Source: Polaribacter porphyrae
GTDB lineage: Bacteria > Bacteroidota > Bacteroidia > Flavobacteriales > Flavobacteriaceae
DNA length: 64,000 bases
Direction: 5' to 3'
NCBI RefSeq assembly: GCF_002954685.1
Contig: NZ_MSCN01000001.1
Coordinates: 62,001 to 126,000, forward strand
Under the pieces are notes generated by a model, which worked only from the letters and a program-made list of their open reading frames with translations, searched no databases and was not told the DNA's origin. This document shows positions 1 through 8,293 of this stretch, in pieces. The position numbers and the translations under genes were made by a program. How positions within the stretch are numbered: the stretch's first letter is position 1; every line of letters begins with the position of its first letter.

Positions 1-190
1 TGTTTACCTTATATATTATAGATTTTTTGTTTTTGAAGAATTAGATGATTTTACATATCCTGAAATTGGTTTTAAATCATTTTTAGTGGGTATTATTACT
101 ACATTTATACTGTTTCAGATTTTGAATATAGTTTGGGGCAGAAAACTTAAGAAAAGTGAAAGTGAAGTTGATAAGATTGGAAAACTATAA
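1..190 (+). CDS. C-terminal end of a small membrane protein (truncated by window start)
   Basis: An open frame (first full codon at base 2) runs to TAA at 188-190 and gives about 62 residues. It has one clear hydrophobic stretch (FLVGIITTFILFQIL) followed by a basic, charged tail ending in DKIGKL. The start lies outside the window. The next gene ends in a very similar way (a hydrophobic helix, a Lys-rich tail, then DIGKE) so the two may be tandem copies of one small family. No function can be assigned. Confidence 0.5.
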   Translation, partial: VYLIYYRFFVFEELDDFTYPEIGFKSFLVGIITTFILFQILNIVWGRKLKKSESEVDKIGKL

Positions 191-198
191 AATAAAAA

Positions 199-516
199 AT
201 GATTAATTTTGCAATTCAATTAGTTATATCAATATTTATTGGTGGCTGTTTTGTGTTTTTAGCAAAAAAATATCGAAAAAACTTAATTACATACTTCTGT
301 ATTGGTTTTTTTATTTGTTTGGCAATACGAATACTCTATTTATTGATTTACGGATTAATTACTGATTTCTCAATCAATCAAAATTTTGATAATCACAGAA
401 ACCTGTCTGTATTATTTAGTATTATGATTTCTTATGTTTTTTTTAGAATTCTAAAAGCGAAACTGCATAAAGAAAATCCAAATCATTTCGATATTAATGA
501 TATTGGAAAAGAGTAA
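199..516 (+). CDS. Small hypothetical membrane protein, 105 aa
   Basis: ATG at 199 follows the stop of the upstream gene by 8 bases, so the two are probably co-transcribed. The protein has three hydrophobic segments, at about residues 5-22, 31-53 and 68-86, and a short charged C-terminus. It looks like an inner-membrane protein with no recognisable enzymatic motif. The pattern of its last third resembles the truncated protein before it, suggesting a local duplication. I do not recognise the family. Confidence 0.6.
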   Translation: MINFAIQLVISIFIGGCFVFLAKKYRKNLITYFCIGFFICLAIRILYLLIYGLITDFSINQNFDNHRNLSVLFSIMISYVFFRILKAKLHKENPNHFDINDIGKE

Positions 517-563
517 ACTTATAAGACGTATAACACATATTATTTTGCGAATAAAATTAAATT

Positions 564-1811
564 ATGAAGGCAGAAATCATAACAATTGGAGATGAAATCT
601 TAATAGGACAGATTGTAGATACCAATTCACAGTGGATTGGTACAGAATTGAATAAAATTGGTGTTTCTGTATATCAGATTTCATCCATTCAAGACGATAA
701 ACAACATATTTTAAATGCACTTAAAGAAGCAGAAAGTAGAGCAGATATTGTAATCGTTACTGGTGGTTTAGGGCCAACAAAAGATGATATCACTAAATAT
801 ACCATTGCAGAATATTTTAATGATTCATTAACTTTAAATGAAGAAGTAGTAAATCATGTAAAAACATTATTCGCAAAATATAATATTCCTTTTGGAGAGT
901 TAAATCGTTTACAGGGTATGATTCCTACCAAAGCAACTGTTTTAAAAAATAAATATGGCACAGCACCAGGAATGTGGTTTTATGAAAATGAAACCGTTTT
1001 TGTATCATTACCAGGAGTTCCAAATGAAATGAAAGGTTTAATGGAATTTGAGGTTTTACCAAGAATTCAAAAGCAATTCAAATTACCATTTATCATTCAT
1101 AAAACCATTATGACTTATGGAATGGGCGAAAGTTCTTTAGCAGAAAGAATTGAAGATTTTGAGAATAACTTACCAGAATTTATCAAATTAGCGTATTTGC
1201 CTAATTATGGTAAAGTTCGTTTGCGTTTATCCGCTAAAGGTGATGATAAAAAACGATTAGAAGATAGATTGCAAGAAAAGATCGAAGATTTATATCAACT
1301 AATTCCAGATATTATTACAGGATTAGATGATGGTGGAAAAATTGAACAAACTATTGGTAATTTATTAAAGAATAATAATAAGTCTATTTGTACAGCAGAA
1401 AGTTTAACAGGTGGTAAAATAGCATCAACTTTAGTTTCTGTACCAGGTTCTTCTTCCTATTATAAAGGTAGTTTTGTTACTTATGCAAAAGAAACTAAAA
1501 TTAATATATTAAATATTTCTAAAGAGATTATTGATAAGCATTCTGTTGTTAGTAGAGAAGTAGCAATAGAAATGGCAAAAGGTGCAAAACAAAAATTACA
1601 AACTAATTATGCAATTGCAGTTACAGGCAATGCAGGACCAACAACAGATAAAACTGACAAAAGTGTAGGTGTAGTTTTTATAGCAATAGTTACAGATAAT
1701 GAGGTAGTTGTAGAAGAATTTAACTTCGGAAAACCAAGAGGTAGGGTCATAGATAAAACTGTAAACAAAGCATTAGAAATGATGCAAAAATTAATAATAA
1801 AAAATAAATAA
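564..1811 (+). CDS. cinA: CinA-family protein (nicotinamide-nucleotide amidohydrolase / competence-damage inducible)
   Basis: The 415-residue product has the two CinA domains. Residues 1 to about 170 are a MoaB/MogA-like molybdopterin-binding fold with GDEILIGQ near residue 9 and VTGGLGPTKDD at 65-75. Residues from about 255 to the end are the CinA C-terminal deamidase domain, with TAESLTGG near 278-286 and a downstream AVTGNAGP. In characterised members the C-terminal domain deamidates nicotinamide mononucleotide (pyridine nucleotide salvage) and the N-terminal domain is an ADP-ribose pyrophosphatase. Length is normal for the family. It lies directly upstream of ribosomal protein genes that have their own promoter. 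Confidence 0.93.
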   Translation: MKAEIITIGDEILIGQIVDTNSQWIGTELNKIGVSVYQISSIQDDKQHILNALKEAESRADIVIVTGGLGPTKDDITKYTIAEYFNDSLTLNEEVVNHVKTLFAKYNIPFGELNRLQGMIPTKATVLKNKYGTAPGMWFYENETVFVSLPGVPNEMKGLMEFEVLPRIQKQFKLPFIIHKTIMTYGMGESSLAERIEDFENNLPEFIKLAYLPNYGKVRLRLSAKGDDKKRLEDRLQEKIEDLYQLIPDIITGLDDGGKIEQTIGNLLKNNNKSICTAESLTGGKIASTLVSVPGSSSYYKGSFVTYAKETKINILNISKEIIDKHSVVSREVAIEMAKGAKQKLQTNYAIAVTGNAGPTTDKTDKSVGVVFIAIVTDNEVVVEEFNFGKPRGRVIDKTVNKALEMMQKLIIKNK

Positions 1812-1818
1812 ATTTGTT

Positions 1819-1849
1819 TTGTTCACAATTAGAATTATTTGTAGATTTG
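1819..1849 (+). promoter_or_regulatory. Bacteroidota-type promoter for rpmB-rpmG-DUF4295
   Basis: TTG at 1819-1821 is followed 20 bases later by TAGATTTG at 1842-1849, matching the -33/-7 pattern (TTG...TAnnTTTG) of the Bacteroidota primary sigma factor. The predicted start lies about 35 bases before rpmB, as expected for a ribosomal protein operon. Confidence 0.6.
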
Positions 1850-1888
1850 CACCTCGCTTAAAGATAACACAATAAATACTGTAAGAAG

Positions 1889-2128
1889 ATGTCTAGAGTT
1901 TGTGAATTAACAGGTAAAAAAGCAATGGTGGGAAACAATGTTTCTCATGCAATGAATAAAACTAAAAGAAAGTTTGACGCTAATTTAATGACTAAGCGTT
2001 TTTACATTCCAGAAGAAGATAAGTGGATTACTTTAAAAGTATCTGCATCTGCTTTAAAAAATATTAACAAGAAAGGAATTTCTGCAGTTATAAAAGAGGC
2101 AAGAGCTAAAGGTTTTTTAACTAAATAA
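1889..2128 (+). CDS. rpmB: 50S ribosomal protein L28
   Basis: The 79-residue basic protein begins MSRVCELTGKKAMVGNNVSH, the typical L28 N-terminus, and continues with the conserved KRKFDANLMTKRFYIPEE stretch. Full length for the family. It is the first gene of a short ribosomal operon with rpmG and a DUF4295 gene, 27 bases before rpmG. Its product is a structural component of the large ribosomal subunit. Confidence 0.97.
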   Translation: MSRVCELTGKKAMVGNNVSHAMNKTKRKFDANLMTKRFYIPEEDKWITLKVSASALKNINKKGISAVIKEARAKGFLTK

Positions 2129-2155
2129 ATAGCTAAAGCTTAAAATTTTACAGAG

Positions 2156-2338
2156 ATGGCAAAAAAAGGAAACAGAGTTCAAGTAATTTTAGAATGTACA
2201 GAGCACAAGGCTACTGGTAAGCCAGGTACATCTAGGTACATCACTACAAAGAACAAAAAGAACACTCCAGATAGAATGGAAATTAAGAAATTCAATCCTA
2301 TCTTAAAGAAAATGACTGTTCACAAAGAAATTAAGTAA
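2156..2338 (+). CDS. rpmG: 50S ribosomal protein L33
   Basis: The 60-residue protein [18 protein letters not shown]... is a typical Bacteroidota L33. It has only one cysteine (Cys14 in ILECTEH), so the pair of Cys-x-x-Cys knuckles seen in zinc-binding L33 forms is absent and this is the zinc-independent type. It is located 27 bases after rpmB and just before a DUF4295 gene, a standard order in this phylum. Large-subunit ribosomal protein. Confidence 0.97.
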   Translation: MAKKGNRVQVILECTEHKATGKPGTSRYITTKNKKNTPDRMEIKKFNPILKKMTVHKEIK

Positions 2339-2392
2339 TAAAACTATCTAGAACTCAATTATTTTGAGCACATAGATTTAAAGATTTAAACA

Positions 2393-2545
2393 ATGGCAAA
2401 AAAATCAGTAGCATCGTTACAAACAGGATCAAAAAGATTAAGTAAAGCTATCAAAATGGTAAAATCACCAAAAACTGGAGCTTACATGTTTGTAGAATCA
2501 ATCATGGATCCATCTAAAGTAAATGACTTTTTAGCAAAAAAGTAA
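2393..2545 (+). CDS. DUF4295 family small basic protein, 50 aa
   Basis: ATG at 2393 opens a 50-codon frame ending TAA at 2543-2545: MAKKSVASLQTGSKRLSKAI at the N-terminus and DPSKVNDFLAKK at the C-terminus. This small, very basic protein is found after rpmB-rpmG in most Bacteroidota. Its position and composition suggest a ribosome-associated protein, but no function is established that I know of. It is followed by a strong intrinsic terminator, so it closes the ribosomal operon. Confidence 0.9.
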   Translation: MAKKSVASLQTGSKRLSKAIKMVKSPKTGAYMFVESIMDPSKVNDFLAKK

Positions 2546-2565
2546 TTACTTGTTATACAATATAT

Positions 2566-2599
2566 AAAAGCTACCTTCTTTTTGAAAGTAGCTTTTTTT
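2566..2599 (+). terminator. Intrinsic terminator of the rpmB operon
   Basis: AAAAGCTACCTTC, a TTTTT loop, then GAAAGTAGCTTTTTTT: an 11-12 bp hairpin (one G-T pair) followed by a T run, 20 bases after the DUF4295 stop. Confidence 0.85.
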
Positions 2600-2761
2600 A
2601 TGCCTTATATTTCCGTATTTTTGGACATGTTCAAAAGTTAAATTAATAATACTAAAGATTTTAAAAGTAATGTAAAGCTTAACTTTTTAACGACAATCTG
2701 ACCAAACCAAATAAATGGCATGCTTTTTAAGGTATTTTCATTTAAATAAGTAAAAAGAAAA

Positions 2762-3733
2762 ATGAGTTTTTTTAAAAATATATTTTCAAAAGAAAAAAAG
2801 GAGACATTAGATAAAGGTTTAGAGAAATCTAAAGAAAGCTTTTTTGGCAAATTATCTAAAGCTGTTGCAGGTAAATCTAAAGTAGATGATGATGTTTTAG
2901 ATAATTTAGAGGAGGTTTTAGTAGCCTCTGATGTTGGTGTTACTACAACACTTAAAGTTATTGATAGAATTGAAGCAAGGGTAGCTAAAGATAAATATGT
3001 AGGCACAGACGAATTAAATAAAATTCTACGAGAAGAAATTGCAGGCTTATTATCTGAAACGAATATTGGTAATGAAACAGATTTTGTAATTCCTGATATT
3101 CCCAAAAAAGAAGGTGTAAAAGTGCCTTATGTCTTAATGGTAGTTGGTGTAAATGGAGTAGGTAAAACTACTACAATTGGGAAATTAGCAAGTCAATTTA
3201 AAAAGAAAGGCTTAAAAGTAGTTTTAGGAGCTGCAGATACCTTTAGAGCTGCTGCCATAGATCAATTACAGGTTTGGGCAGACAGAACAGATGTACCAAT
3301 TGTAAGACAAGAAATGGGTTCTGACCCTGCATCTGTGGCTTTTGATTCTTTAAAATCTGCAGTAGCACAAAATGCAGATGTTGTTATTATAGATACTGCT
3401 GGTCGTTTGCACAATAAGGTAAATTTGATGAATGAATTAACCAAAATAAAACGTGTAATGCAAAAAGTGGTAGACAATTCGCCTCATGATGTTTTGTTGG
3501 TTTTAGATGGTTCTACAGGTCAAAATGCATTTGAGCAAGCAAAACAATTTACAAAAGCCACAGAAGTAACCTCTTTAGCAGTAACCAAATTAGATGGTAC
3601 AGCAAAAGGTGGAGTTGTTATTGGTATTTCAGATCAGTTTAAAATTCCTGTGAAATATATTGGAGTAGGAGAAGGTATAGATGATTTGCAAGTGTTTAAT
3701 AAAGTGGAGTTTGTCGATAGCTTTTTTAAGTAA
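2762..3733 (+). CDS. ftsY: Signal recognition particle receptor FtsY
   Basis: The 323-residue SRP-family GTPase docks SRP-ribosome complexes at the inner membrane for co-translational insertion. The acidic A domain of E. coli FtsY is absent; a short basic/amphipathic N-terminus (1-40) precedes the helical N domain. The G domain shows the P-loop GVNGVGKTTT at about 129-138, DTFRAAA at 159-165, DTAGRL at 211-216 and TKLDGTAKGG at 275-284. Length is normal for this phylum. It stands alone between the ribosomal terminator and an AraC-type regulator. Confidence 0.96.
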   Translation: MSFFKNIFSKEKKETLDKGLEKSKESFFGKLSKAVAGKSKVDDDVLDNLEEVLVASDVGVTTTLKVIDRIEARVAKDKYVGTDELNKILREEIAGLLSETNIGNETDFVIPDIPKKEGVKVPYVLMVVGVNGVGKTTTIGKLASQFKKKGLKVVLGAADTFRAAAIDQLQVWADRTDVPIVRQEMGSDPASVAFDSLKSAVAQNADVVIIDTAGRLHNKVNLMNELTKIKRVMQKVVDNSPHDVLLVLDGSTGQNAFEQAKQFTKATEVTSLAVTKLDGTAKGGVVIGISDQFKIPVKYIGVGEGIDDLQVFNKVEFVDSFFK

Positions 3734-3923
3734 TTTGTTTAAATCTCAAATATCTTATTTTCTATTATAGAATCAAATACTTTATAAGTTTGATTATCTA
3801 TTTATATTATAAATATTTAAGACATGTCAGTTATGATAATTTTGTGTTTTATAACTCGAATAGAATATACAAATTGTAAAAATCAATTATAATGTTCAGG
3901 TTTTTTTGTTTCTTTGACTAATA

Positions 3924-4973
3924 ATGACTTTTGAGAATCCAATTTTATTTTTTATTTGTTCCATAGGTGTTTTTAACGGTTTTTTGGCGAGTTTATATTT
4001 TCTGTTTTTTAGTAAAGAAAAAAGAACCCAAAATTTAATGTTTGGAGCATTATTGCTATTTTTAAGTTTACGCATTGGTAAATCAGTCTATATTATTTTT
4101 ACAGAAAAAGCCAATAGAGATTTGGTGGTTTCGCAAGTAGGGTTGTCTGCTTGTTTTTTAATTGGGTTTGCTTTGTATTACTATATAAAAGCTTCTATAG
4201 AAAACAAAAAAGTGATACCAAAACAATGGAAAGCCCATTTTTTAGTACTGTTTTTTATTGTGCTTTTTGTAGGTATTTTAAAACCTTATAGACAAAATGT
4301 TACTTTTTGGCATCAATATTTTATCCATTTTATTTATGTGGTTTGGGGTGTTTATATTTTGTTTTCTGGTATTTTATTAAAAGATATTTTTAAAAAATTG
4401 GTTGCTAAAAACACAAAGCTAACTACATCAGAATTGTGGTTAATCTGGGTTTTTGTTGGTAATGTTTTAATTTTTTCAGCTTATATTATTGGGTATTTTT
4501 ATTTGTATTTGGTAGGCACTATTACATTTTCGGTGGTATTTTATGGATTGCTAATTTTTCTATTGTTTAAAAGTAATAGAGATAATGTGTTTAAAGATAT
4601 TCCAGAAAAATATGCGTCAAAAAAGATAGCTCCACAAGAAGCGAATCAATTAATTGAAGCTTTAAAAAATGTAATGTTGGTAAATCAGTTTCATAAAAAC
4701 ACCAACATAAAGTTACAAGATATTGCAGGCGAATTGTCGGTTTCTAAACATCAATTATCACAATTATTAAATGATAATTTAGGAAAAAGCTTCGCTTTAT
4801 TTATCAACGAACACAGAATTGAAGAAGCCAAGCAATTATTAAAGCAAAACAATAATTATACTTTAGAAGCTATTGGTTTTGAAGCTGGTTTTAGTTCTAA
4901 ATCAACTTTTTACGCCACATTTAAAAAGATAGTTGGGGTAACACCATCTGTATTTAAAAAAGAACATGCTTAA
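3924..4973 (+). CDS. AraC-family transcriptional regulator with N-terminal multi-pass membrane domain
   Basis: In this 349-residue protein, residues 1 to about 215 hold around seven hydrophobic helices, the first beginning FFICSIGVFNGFLASLYFLF. Residues from about 245 form an AraC/XylS double helix-turn-helix: LQDIAGELSVSKHQLSQLLN (first HTH) and LEAIGFEAGFSSKSTFYATF (second HTH), ending in VTPSVFKKE. Membrane-anchored AraC proteins of this design are common in Flavobacteriia and presumably sense an envelope or lipid-soluble signal; the ligand is unknown. It lies 103 bases upstream of a run of exported-protein genes that it may control (inference). Confidence 0.88.
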   Translation: MTFENPILFFICSIGVFNGFLASLYFLFFSKEKRTQNLMFGALLLFLSLRIGKSVYIIFTEKANRDLVVSQVGLSACFLIGFALYYYIKASIENKKVIPKQWKAHFLVLFFIVLFVGILKPYRQNVTFWHQYFIHFIYVVWGVYILFSGILLKDIFKKLVAKNTKLTTSELWLIWVFVGNVLIFSAYIIGYFYLYLVGTITFSVVFYGLLIFLLFKSNRDNVFKDIPEKYASKKIAPQEANQLIEALKNVMLVNQFHKNTNIKLQDIAGELSVSKHQLSQLLNDNLGKSFALFINEHRIEEAKQLLKQNNNYTLEAIGFEAGFSSKSTFYATFKKIVGVTPSVFKKEHA

Positions 4974-5076
4974 GTCTTTTTATCCAAATTTATAATTCTG
5001 GACATTTCAATTATAAACGCTCACCACTTTTTTTCATCCATTTTAGAGATTTACAACAATCTTTAAAACCAAAAAA

Positions 5077-5511
5077 ATGAAAAAAGTAATTGTAGTGTGT
5101 ATTGCCATTTTTGGCTTTCAAATCTCGCAAGCACAAACCCAAACTGAAGCTATTGCTAAAACCTTACAGAAGTATATGGAGGGCAGTTCTTATAACAAAC
5201 TAGAATTGTTAGAGAGTGCTTTCATCCAAAATGCCACTTTGTATTTAACGGGTAGAGATGGAGATTTTAAACGATACACACCAAAAGAATATACAGCTTT
5301 TTTTAAGAACAAAAAGAAAGGAGAATTTAATGGGCGAGTTGCTAAAATACTGGCAACAGAAGTTATTAAAGACATTGCTACTGCAAAAGTAGAAATTGCT
5401 GGCCCAAATAGAAGTTGGGTGTATATTGATTTATTTCTCCTAAAAAAAACCGAAAAAGGTTGGTTAATTATTAGTAAAACTGCAACTAGAATAGATGAAT
5501 CTAAAAATTAA
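5077..5511 (+). CDS. Exported NTF2-like (lumazine-binding-type) protein
   Basis: A 144-residue protein with a signal peptide (KKVIVVCIAIFGFQISQAQ, cleavage near residue 19). The mature part has the cone-shaped NTF2/SnoaL pattern: an initial helix (EAIAKTLQKYMEGSSY), an alternating strand pattern and a terminal WLIISKTATRID strand. It resembles the putative lumazine-binding family that is widespread in Flavobacteriia. No catalytic residues can be assigned. It overlaps nothing but is only 4 bases from the following Nudix-like gene, so the two are likely co-transcribed. Confidence 0.7.
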   Translation: MKKVIVVCIAIFGFQISQAQTQTEAIAKTLQKYMEGSSYNKLELLESAFIQNATLYLTGRDGDFKRYTPKEYTAFFKNKKKGEFNGRVAKILATEVIKDIATAKVEIAGPNRSWVYIDLFLLKKTEKGWLIISKTATRIDESKN

Positions 5512-5515
5512 ATCT

Positions 5516-6049
5516 ATGAAATTTAAAATAATACTACTGTTATTTTCTTTTGTGAGTTTATCATTAAAAGCTCAAGAAAAGAAAGTGACCACGTTTCATA
5601 GAATGTTGATTCTAAATGAAAAAAATGAATTGTTGGTTGTAAAAATCAAAAATCAAAACATTTGGGTAACTCCAGGTTTGTATCAAAATACCAAACAAAG
5701 CATTCAGGAAGGTATGGATAGCATTGCTAAAACGTATGGAATAAAAGTTTCTAATATTGAATTACGAGGAATTTACGGGGTAAAAGCACCCTCCAAAAAC
5801 TACTTTTCTACAAGAAATCTATTTGTGATGAAAACAAAATCTAAACACTCTAAACTACCCGAAATTATAGATAAAGCTGAATGGGTTTCTATTAAAGAGT
5901 CAGAAAAATTTATAAATATACCTTATGTAAATTGGTTTATACAAGATGTATTTCATAACCCAAAAACAATACGATTTGGTACGGTTGAAAAACAACTTAT
6001 TGAAGGGAAATTAACTTCCAAAATTGTAGAGCAATTTTACAATTTCTAG
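5516..6049 (+). CDS. Exported Nudix-fold protein with degenerate Nudix box
   Basis: I take ATG at 5516 (177 aa) because it begins a clean signal peptide (KFKIILLLFSFVSLSLKAQ); the in-frame ATG at 5495 would overlap the previous gene. The mature region follows the Nudix fold: FHRMLILNEKNELLVVKI, then WVTPGLY, a long helix, and a late AEWVSIKESEKF strand. The Nudix catalytic box G-x5-E-x7-REUxEExGU is not preserved: after PGLYQNTKQSIQEGMDSIAK the REUxEE glutamates are missing. It is therefore probably not a standard nucleoside-diphosphate hydrolase; periplasmic location also argues against one. Confidence 0.6.
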   Translation: MKFKIILLLFSFVSLSLKAQEKKVTTFHRMLILNEKNELLVVKIKNQNIWVTPGLYQNTKQSIQEGMDSIAKTYGIKVSNIELRGIYGVKAPSKNYFSTRNLFVMKTKSKHSKLPEIIDKAEWVSIKESEKFINIPYVNWFIQDVFHNPKTIRFGTVEKQLIEGKLTSKIVEQFYNF

Positions 6050-6059
6050 AAATAATAAG

Positions 6060-8222
6060 ATGCGTTTTTTTAATATAATTTTCATTTTCTCCTTTTTAGG
6101 AGTGATTACTTACGCCCAAAAACCAGAGATAAAATACATCAACACTGCTATTACAGTTGATGGAAAAATTGATGAAGCTGTTTGGAATCAAGTAGAAAAA
6201 AACACCAATTTTTACAATTATTTGCCCACAGATATTGGTTTGGCAAAAAACCAAACTTCGGTTAAAATGTTTCATAACCAAGAATATTTGTTTGTAAGTG
6301 CTGTTTATTATGACACCACAGAAAAAACGCAAATCAGTACTTTAAAAAGAGATACTTCTATTTTTTTAAGCGATGCTTTTGTGATGATTTTAGATACCCA
6401 AAATCAAGAACAAAATGGTTATTTTTTTGCAGTAAATTCTTTAGGAAATCAAACTGATGGTTTAGTGGGTAGAGATAGTGAAGGTTATAATTTAAGTTTT
6501 AGTTGGAATGCAGTTTGGCAATCTGCCACCTTTTTAAATGGCAAGCAAAAGCAATATGAAATTGCGATTCCGTTAAAGTTTTTAAATTATAATACAGAGA
6601 ATAATACGTTTGGAATTCAGTTTTATGTAAGAGATATCAAAAATAATTCTTGGACCATTTTAAAAAATGTCAAAAGAAATTATGCGAATTTAGATTTGCG
6701 ATTTACAGAGAAATTTCAAGTAGAAAATTTACCAAACAAATCGCCCTCTCGTTTTGCATTTATTCCATCAATTACTACAAATTACCAAAAAGATGTTGGT
6801 AATTCAACAGAAAAAACATCATTTATCCCAAGTTTAGATATGCAGTATAATCTAACATCCTCTTTAAAATTAGATGCTACTATTAATCCAGATTTTTCTC
6901 AAATTGATGTAGACCAGCAAGTCACCAATTTAACACGTTTTTCTATTTTTTTTCCTGAACGTAGAAACTTCTTTTTAGAAAATAGCGACTTGTTTGCAAA
7001 CCTAGGGATTTATGGTGCAAATCCTTTTTATTCAAGAAGAATAGGAGGTGATAATAATATTCAATTTGGGTTAAAATTATCTGGAAATATTGCTCAAAAA
7101 ACAAGAATTGGAGTGTTAAATGTGCAAACTAGTGAAAAATCAAACGTTGCTTCTCAAAATTATGGAGTTGTTGTTGCAGAACAACAATTGAATAAAAATT
7201 TTACGAGTACAGGTTACATCATCAACAGACAAGAAACTAATAATTTCTCTTTTGCAGAAGATTATAATCGAGTTACAGGTCTAAATCTTAATTATAGATC
7301 AGATGACAATAAATGGATAGGTTTACTCAATTATAGCAAGAGTTTTAGTGATGGAGTTTTTGGGAACAATCACTTTTATAATGCAGGAATTTGGTACAAC
7401 AAAAGAGGTTTGAATTGGAATACTTCCATTATTAAATTAGGAGAAAATTACATTACAGATGTAGGTTTTACACCAAGATTGTATAATTATGATGCTATAA
7501 ATGATGTTGTTGTTAGAGAAGGATACTTACAAACTTCATCTGGAATTGAGTACGAAAAATTCTATGAAAAGTCCAAAACATTAAATTCTGTTCGTTATTT
7601 AAACTATGGTGTAAATAATTATTTTGATGAAAGTGGACGCTTAATACAATCGCAAAATTTCTTGAATTCTGCTGTTTTTTTTAAAGATTTATCTGCTGTG
7701 TATTATGTTGTAAATTATGATTATGTGGATTTAAAATATGGTTTTGATGCTTTAGGAAATGGAAATGCCATAACTCCTGGAATCTATAATTTTGGAATTT
7801 TAAAATTGGGTTATAATTCTGCTAATAATCAAAAATTTCGATATCGTTTTAATATTCAAAAAGGAACGTATTATGGAGGAGAAAGAACAACAGCAGGTGC
7901 TTATTTAAACTATCAACTATTGCCTTTTGCAAATTTAGAGTTGACTTACGACATCAATAAAATCAATTTAAATGAATTAGGTGAAGAAACATTTCATTTA
8001 ACACGATTTACAGGAGAGGTGTTTTTTAACAATCGCTTAAACTGGACAACTTATATTCAGTACAATACTCAAATCTATAATTTTAATGTAAACAGTAGAT
8101 TGCAATGGGAATATAAACCCTTGTCTTACATTTATTTGGTGGTTTCAGACAACTTTAATCAGCAATTAACAAGGCAAAATTGGGGAGTTGCTTTTAAAAT
8201 GAATTATCGTTTTGATTTTTAA
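6060..8222 (+). CDS. DUF5916 protein: CBM9-like domain plus outer-membrane barrel
   Basis: The 720-residue protein has a signal peptide (FNIIFIFSFLGVITYAQ). Residues about 20-200 form a CBM9-like beta-sandwich beginning with the typical ITVDGKIDEAVWNQVE. The rest fits DUF5916, a predicted outer-membrane beta-barrel, with the family hallmark FPERRNFFLENSDLF (about residues 297-311) and YSRRIGG. It ends in an aromatic residue (RFDF), typical of outer-membrane proteins. The family is often found near hydrolases and peptidases, but its role is not established. It starts 10 bases after the Nudix-like gene, so they form an operon. Confidence 0.82.
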   Translation: MRFFNIIFIFSFLGVITYAQKPEIKYINTAITVDGKIDEAVWNQVEKNTNFYNYLPTDIGLAKNQTSVKMFHNQEYLFVSAVYYDTTEKTQISTLKRDTSIFLSDAFVMILDTQNQEQNGYFFAVNSLGNQTDGLVGRDSEGYNLSFSWNAVWQSATFLNGKQKQYEIAIPLKFLNYNTENNTFGIQFYVRDIKNNSWTILKNVKRNYANLDLRFTEKFQVENLPNKSPSRFAFIPSITTNYQKDVGNSTEKTSFIPSLDMQYNLTSSLKLDATINPDFSQIDVDQQVTNLTRFSIFFPERRNFFLENSDLFANLGIYGANPFYSRRIGGDNNIQFGLKLSGNIAQKTRIGVLNVQTSEKSNVASQNYGVVVAEQQLNKNFTSTGYIINRQETNNFSFAEDYNRVTGLNLNYRSDDNKWIGLLNYSKSFSDGVFGNNHFYNAGIWYNKRGLNWNTSIIKLGENYITDVGFTPRLYNYDAINDVVVREGYLQTSSGIEYEKFYEKSKTLNSVRYLNYGVNNYFDESGRLIQSQNFLNSAVFFKDLSAVYYVVNYDYVDLKYGFDALGNGNAITPGIYNFGILKLGYNSANNQKFRYRFNIQKGTYYGGERTTAGAYLNYQLLPFANLELTYDINKINLNELGEETFHLTRFTGEVFFNNRLNWTTYIQYNTQIYNFNVNSRLQWEYKPLSYIYLVVSDNFNQQLTRQNWGVAFKMNYRFDF

Positions 8223-8293
8223 AAACGTAGCAATTTTATTTTTAAATCGTCTCAAAAAAAAATCAATTCATCAAATTATAAATTACTTAAAAT

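Noticed and set aside
525..560. Promoter for cinA
   Set aside because: The TATTTTG stretch is one base short of TAnnTTTG and there is no TTG at the right distance.
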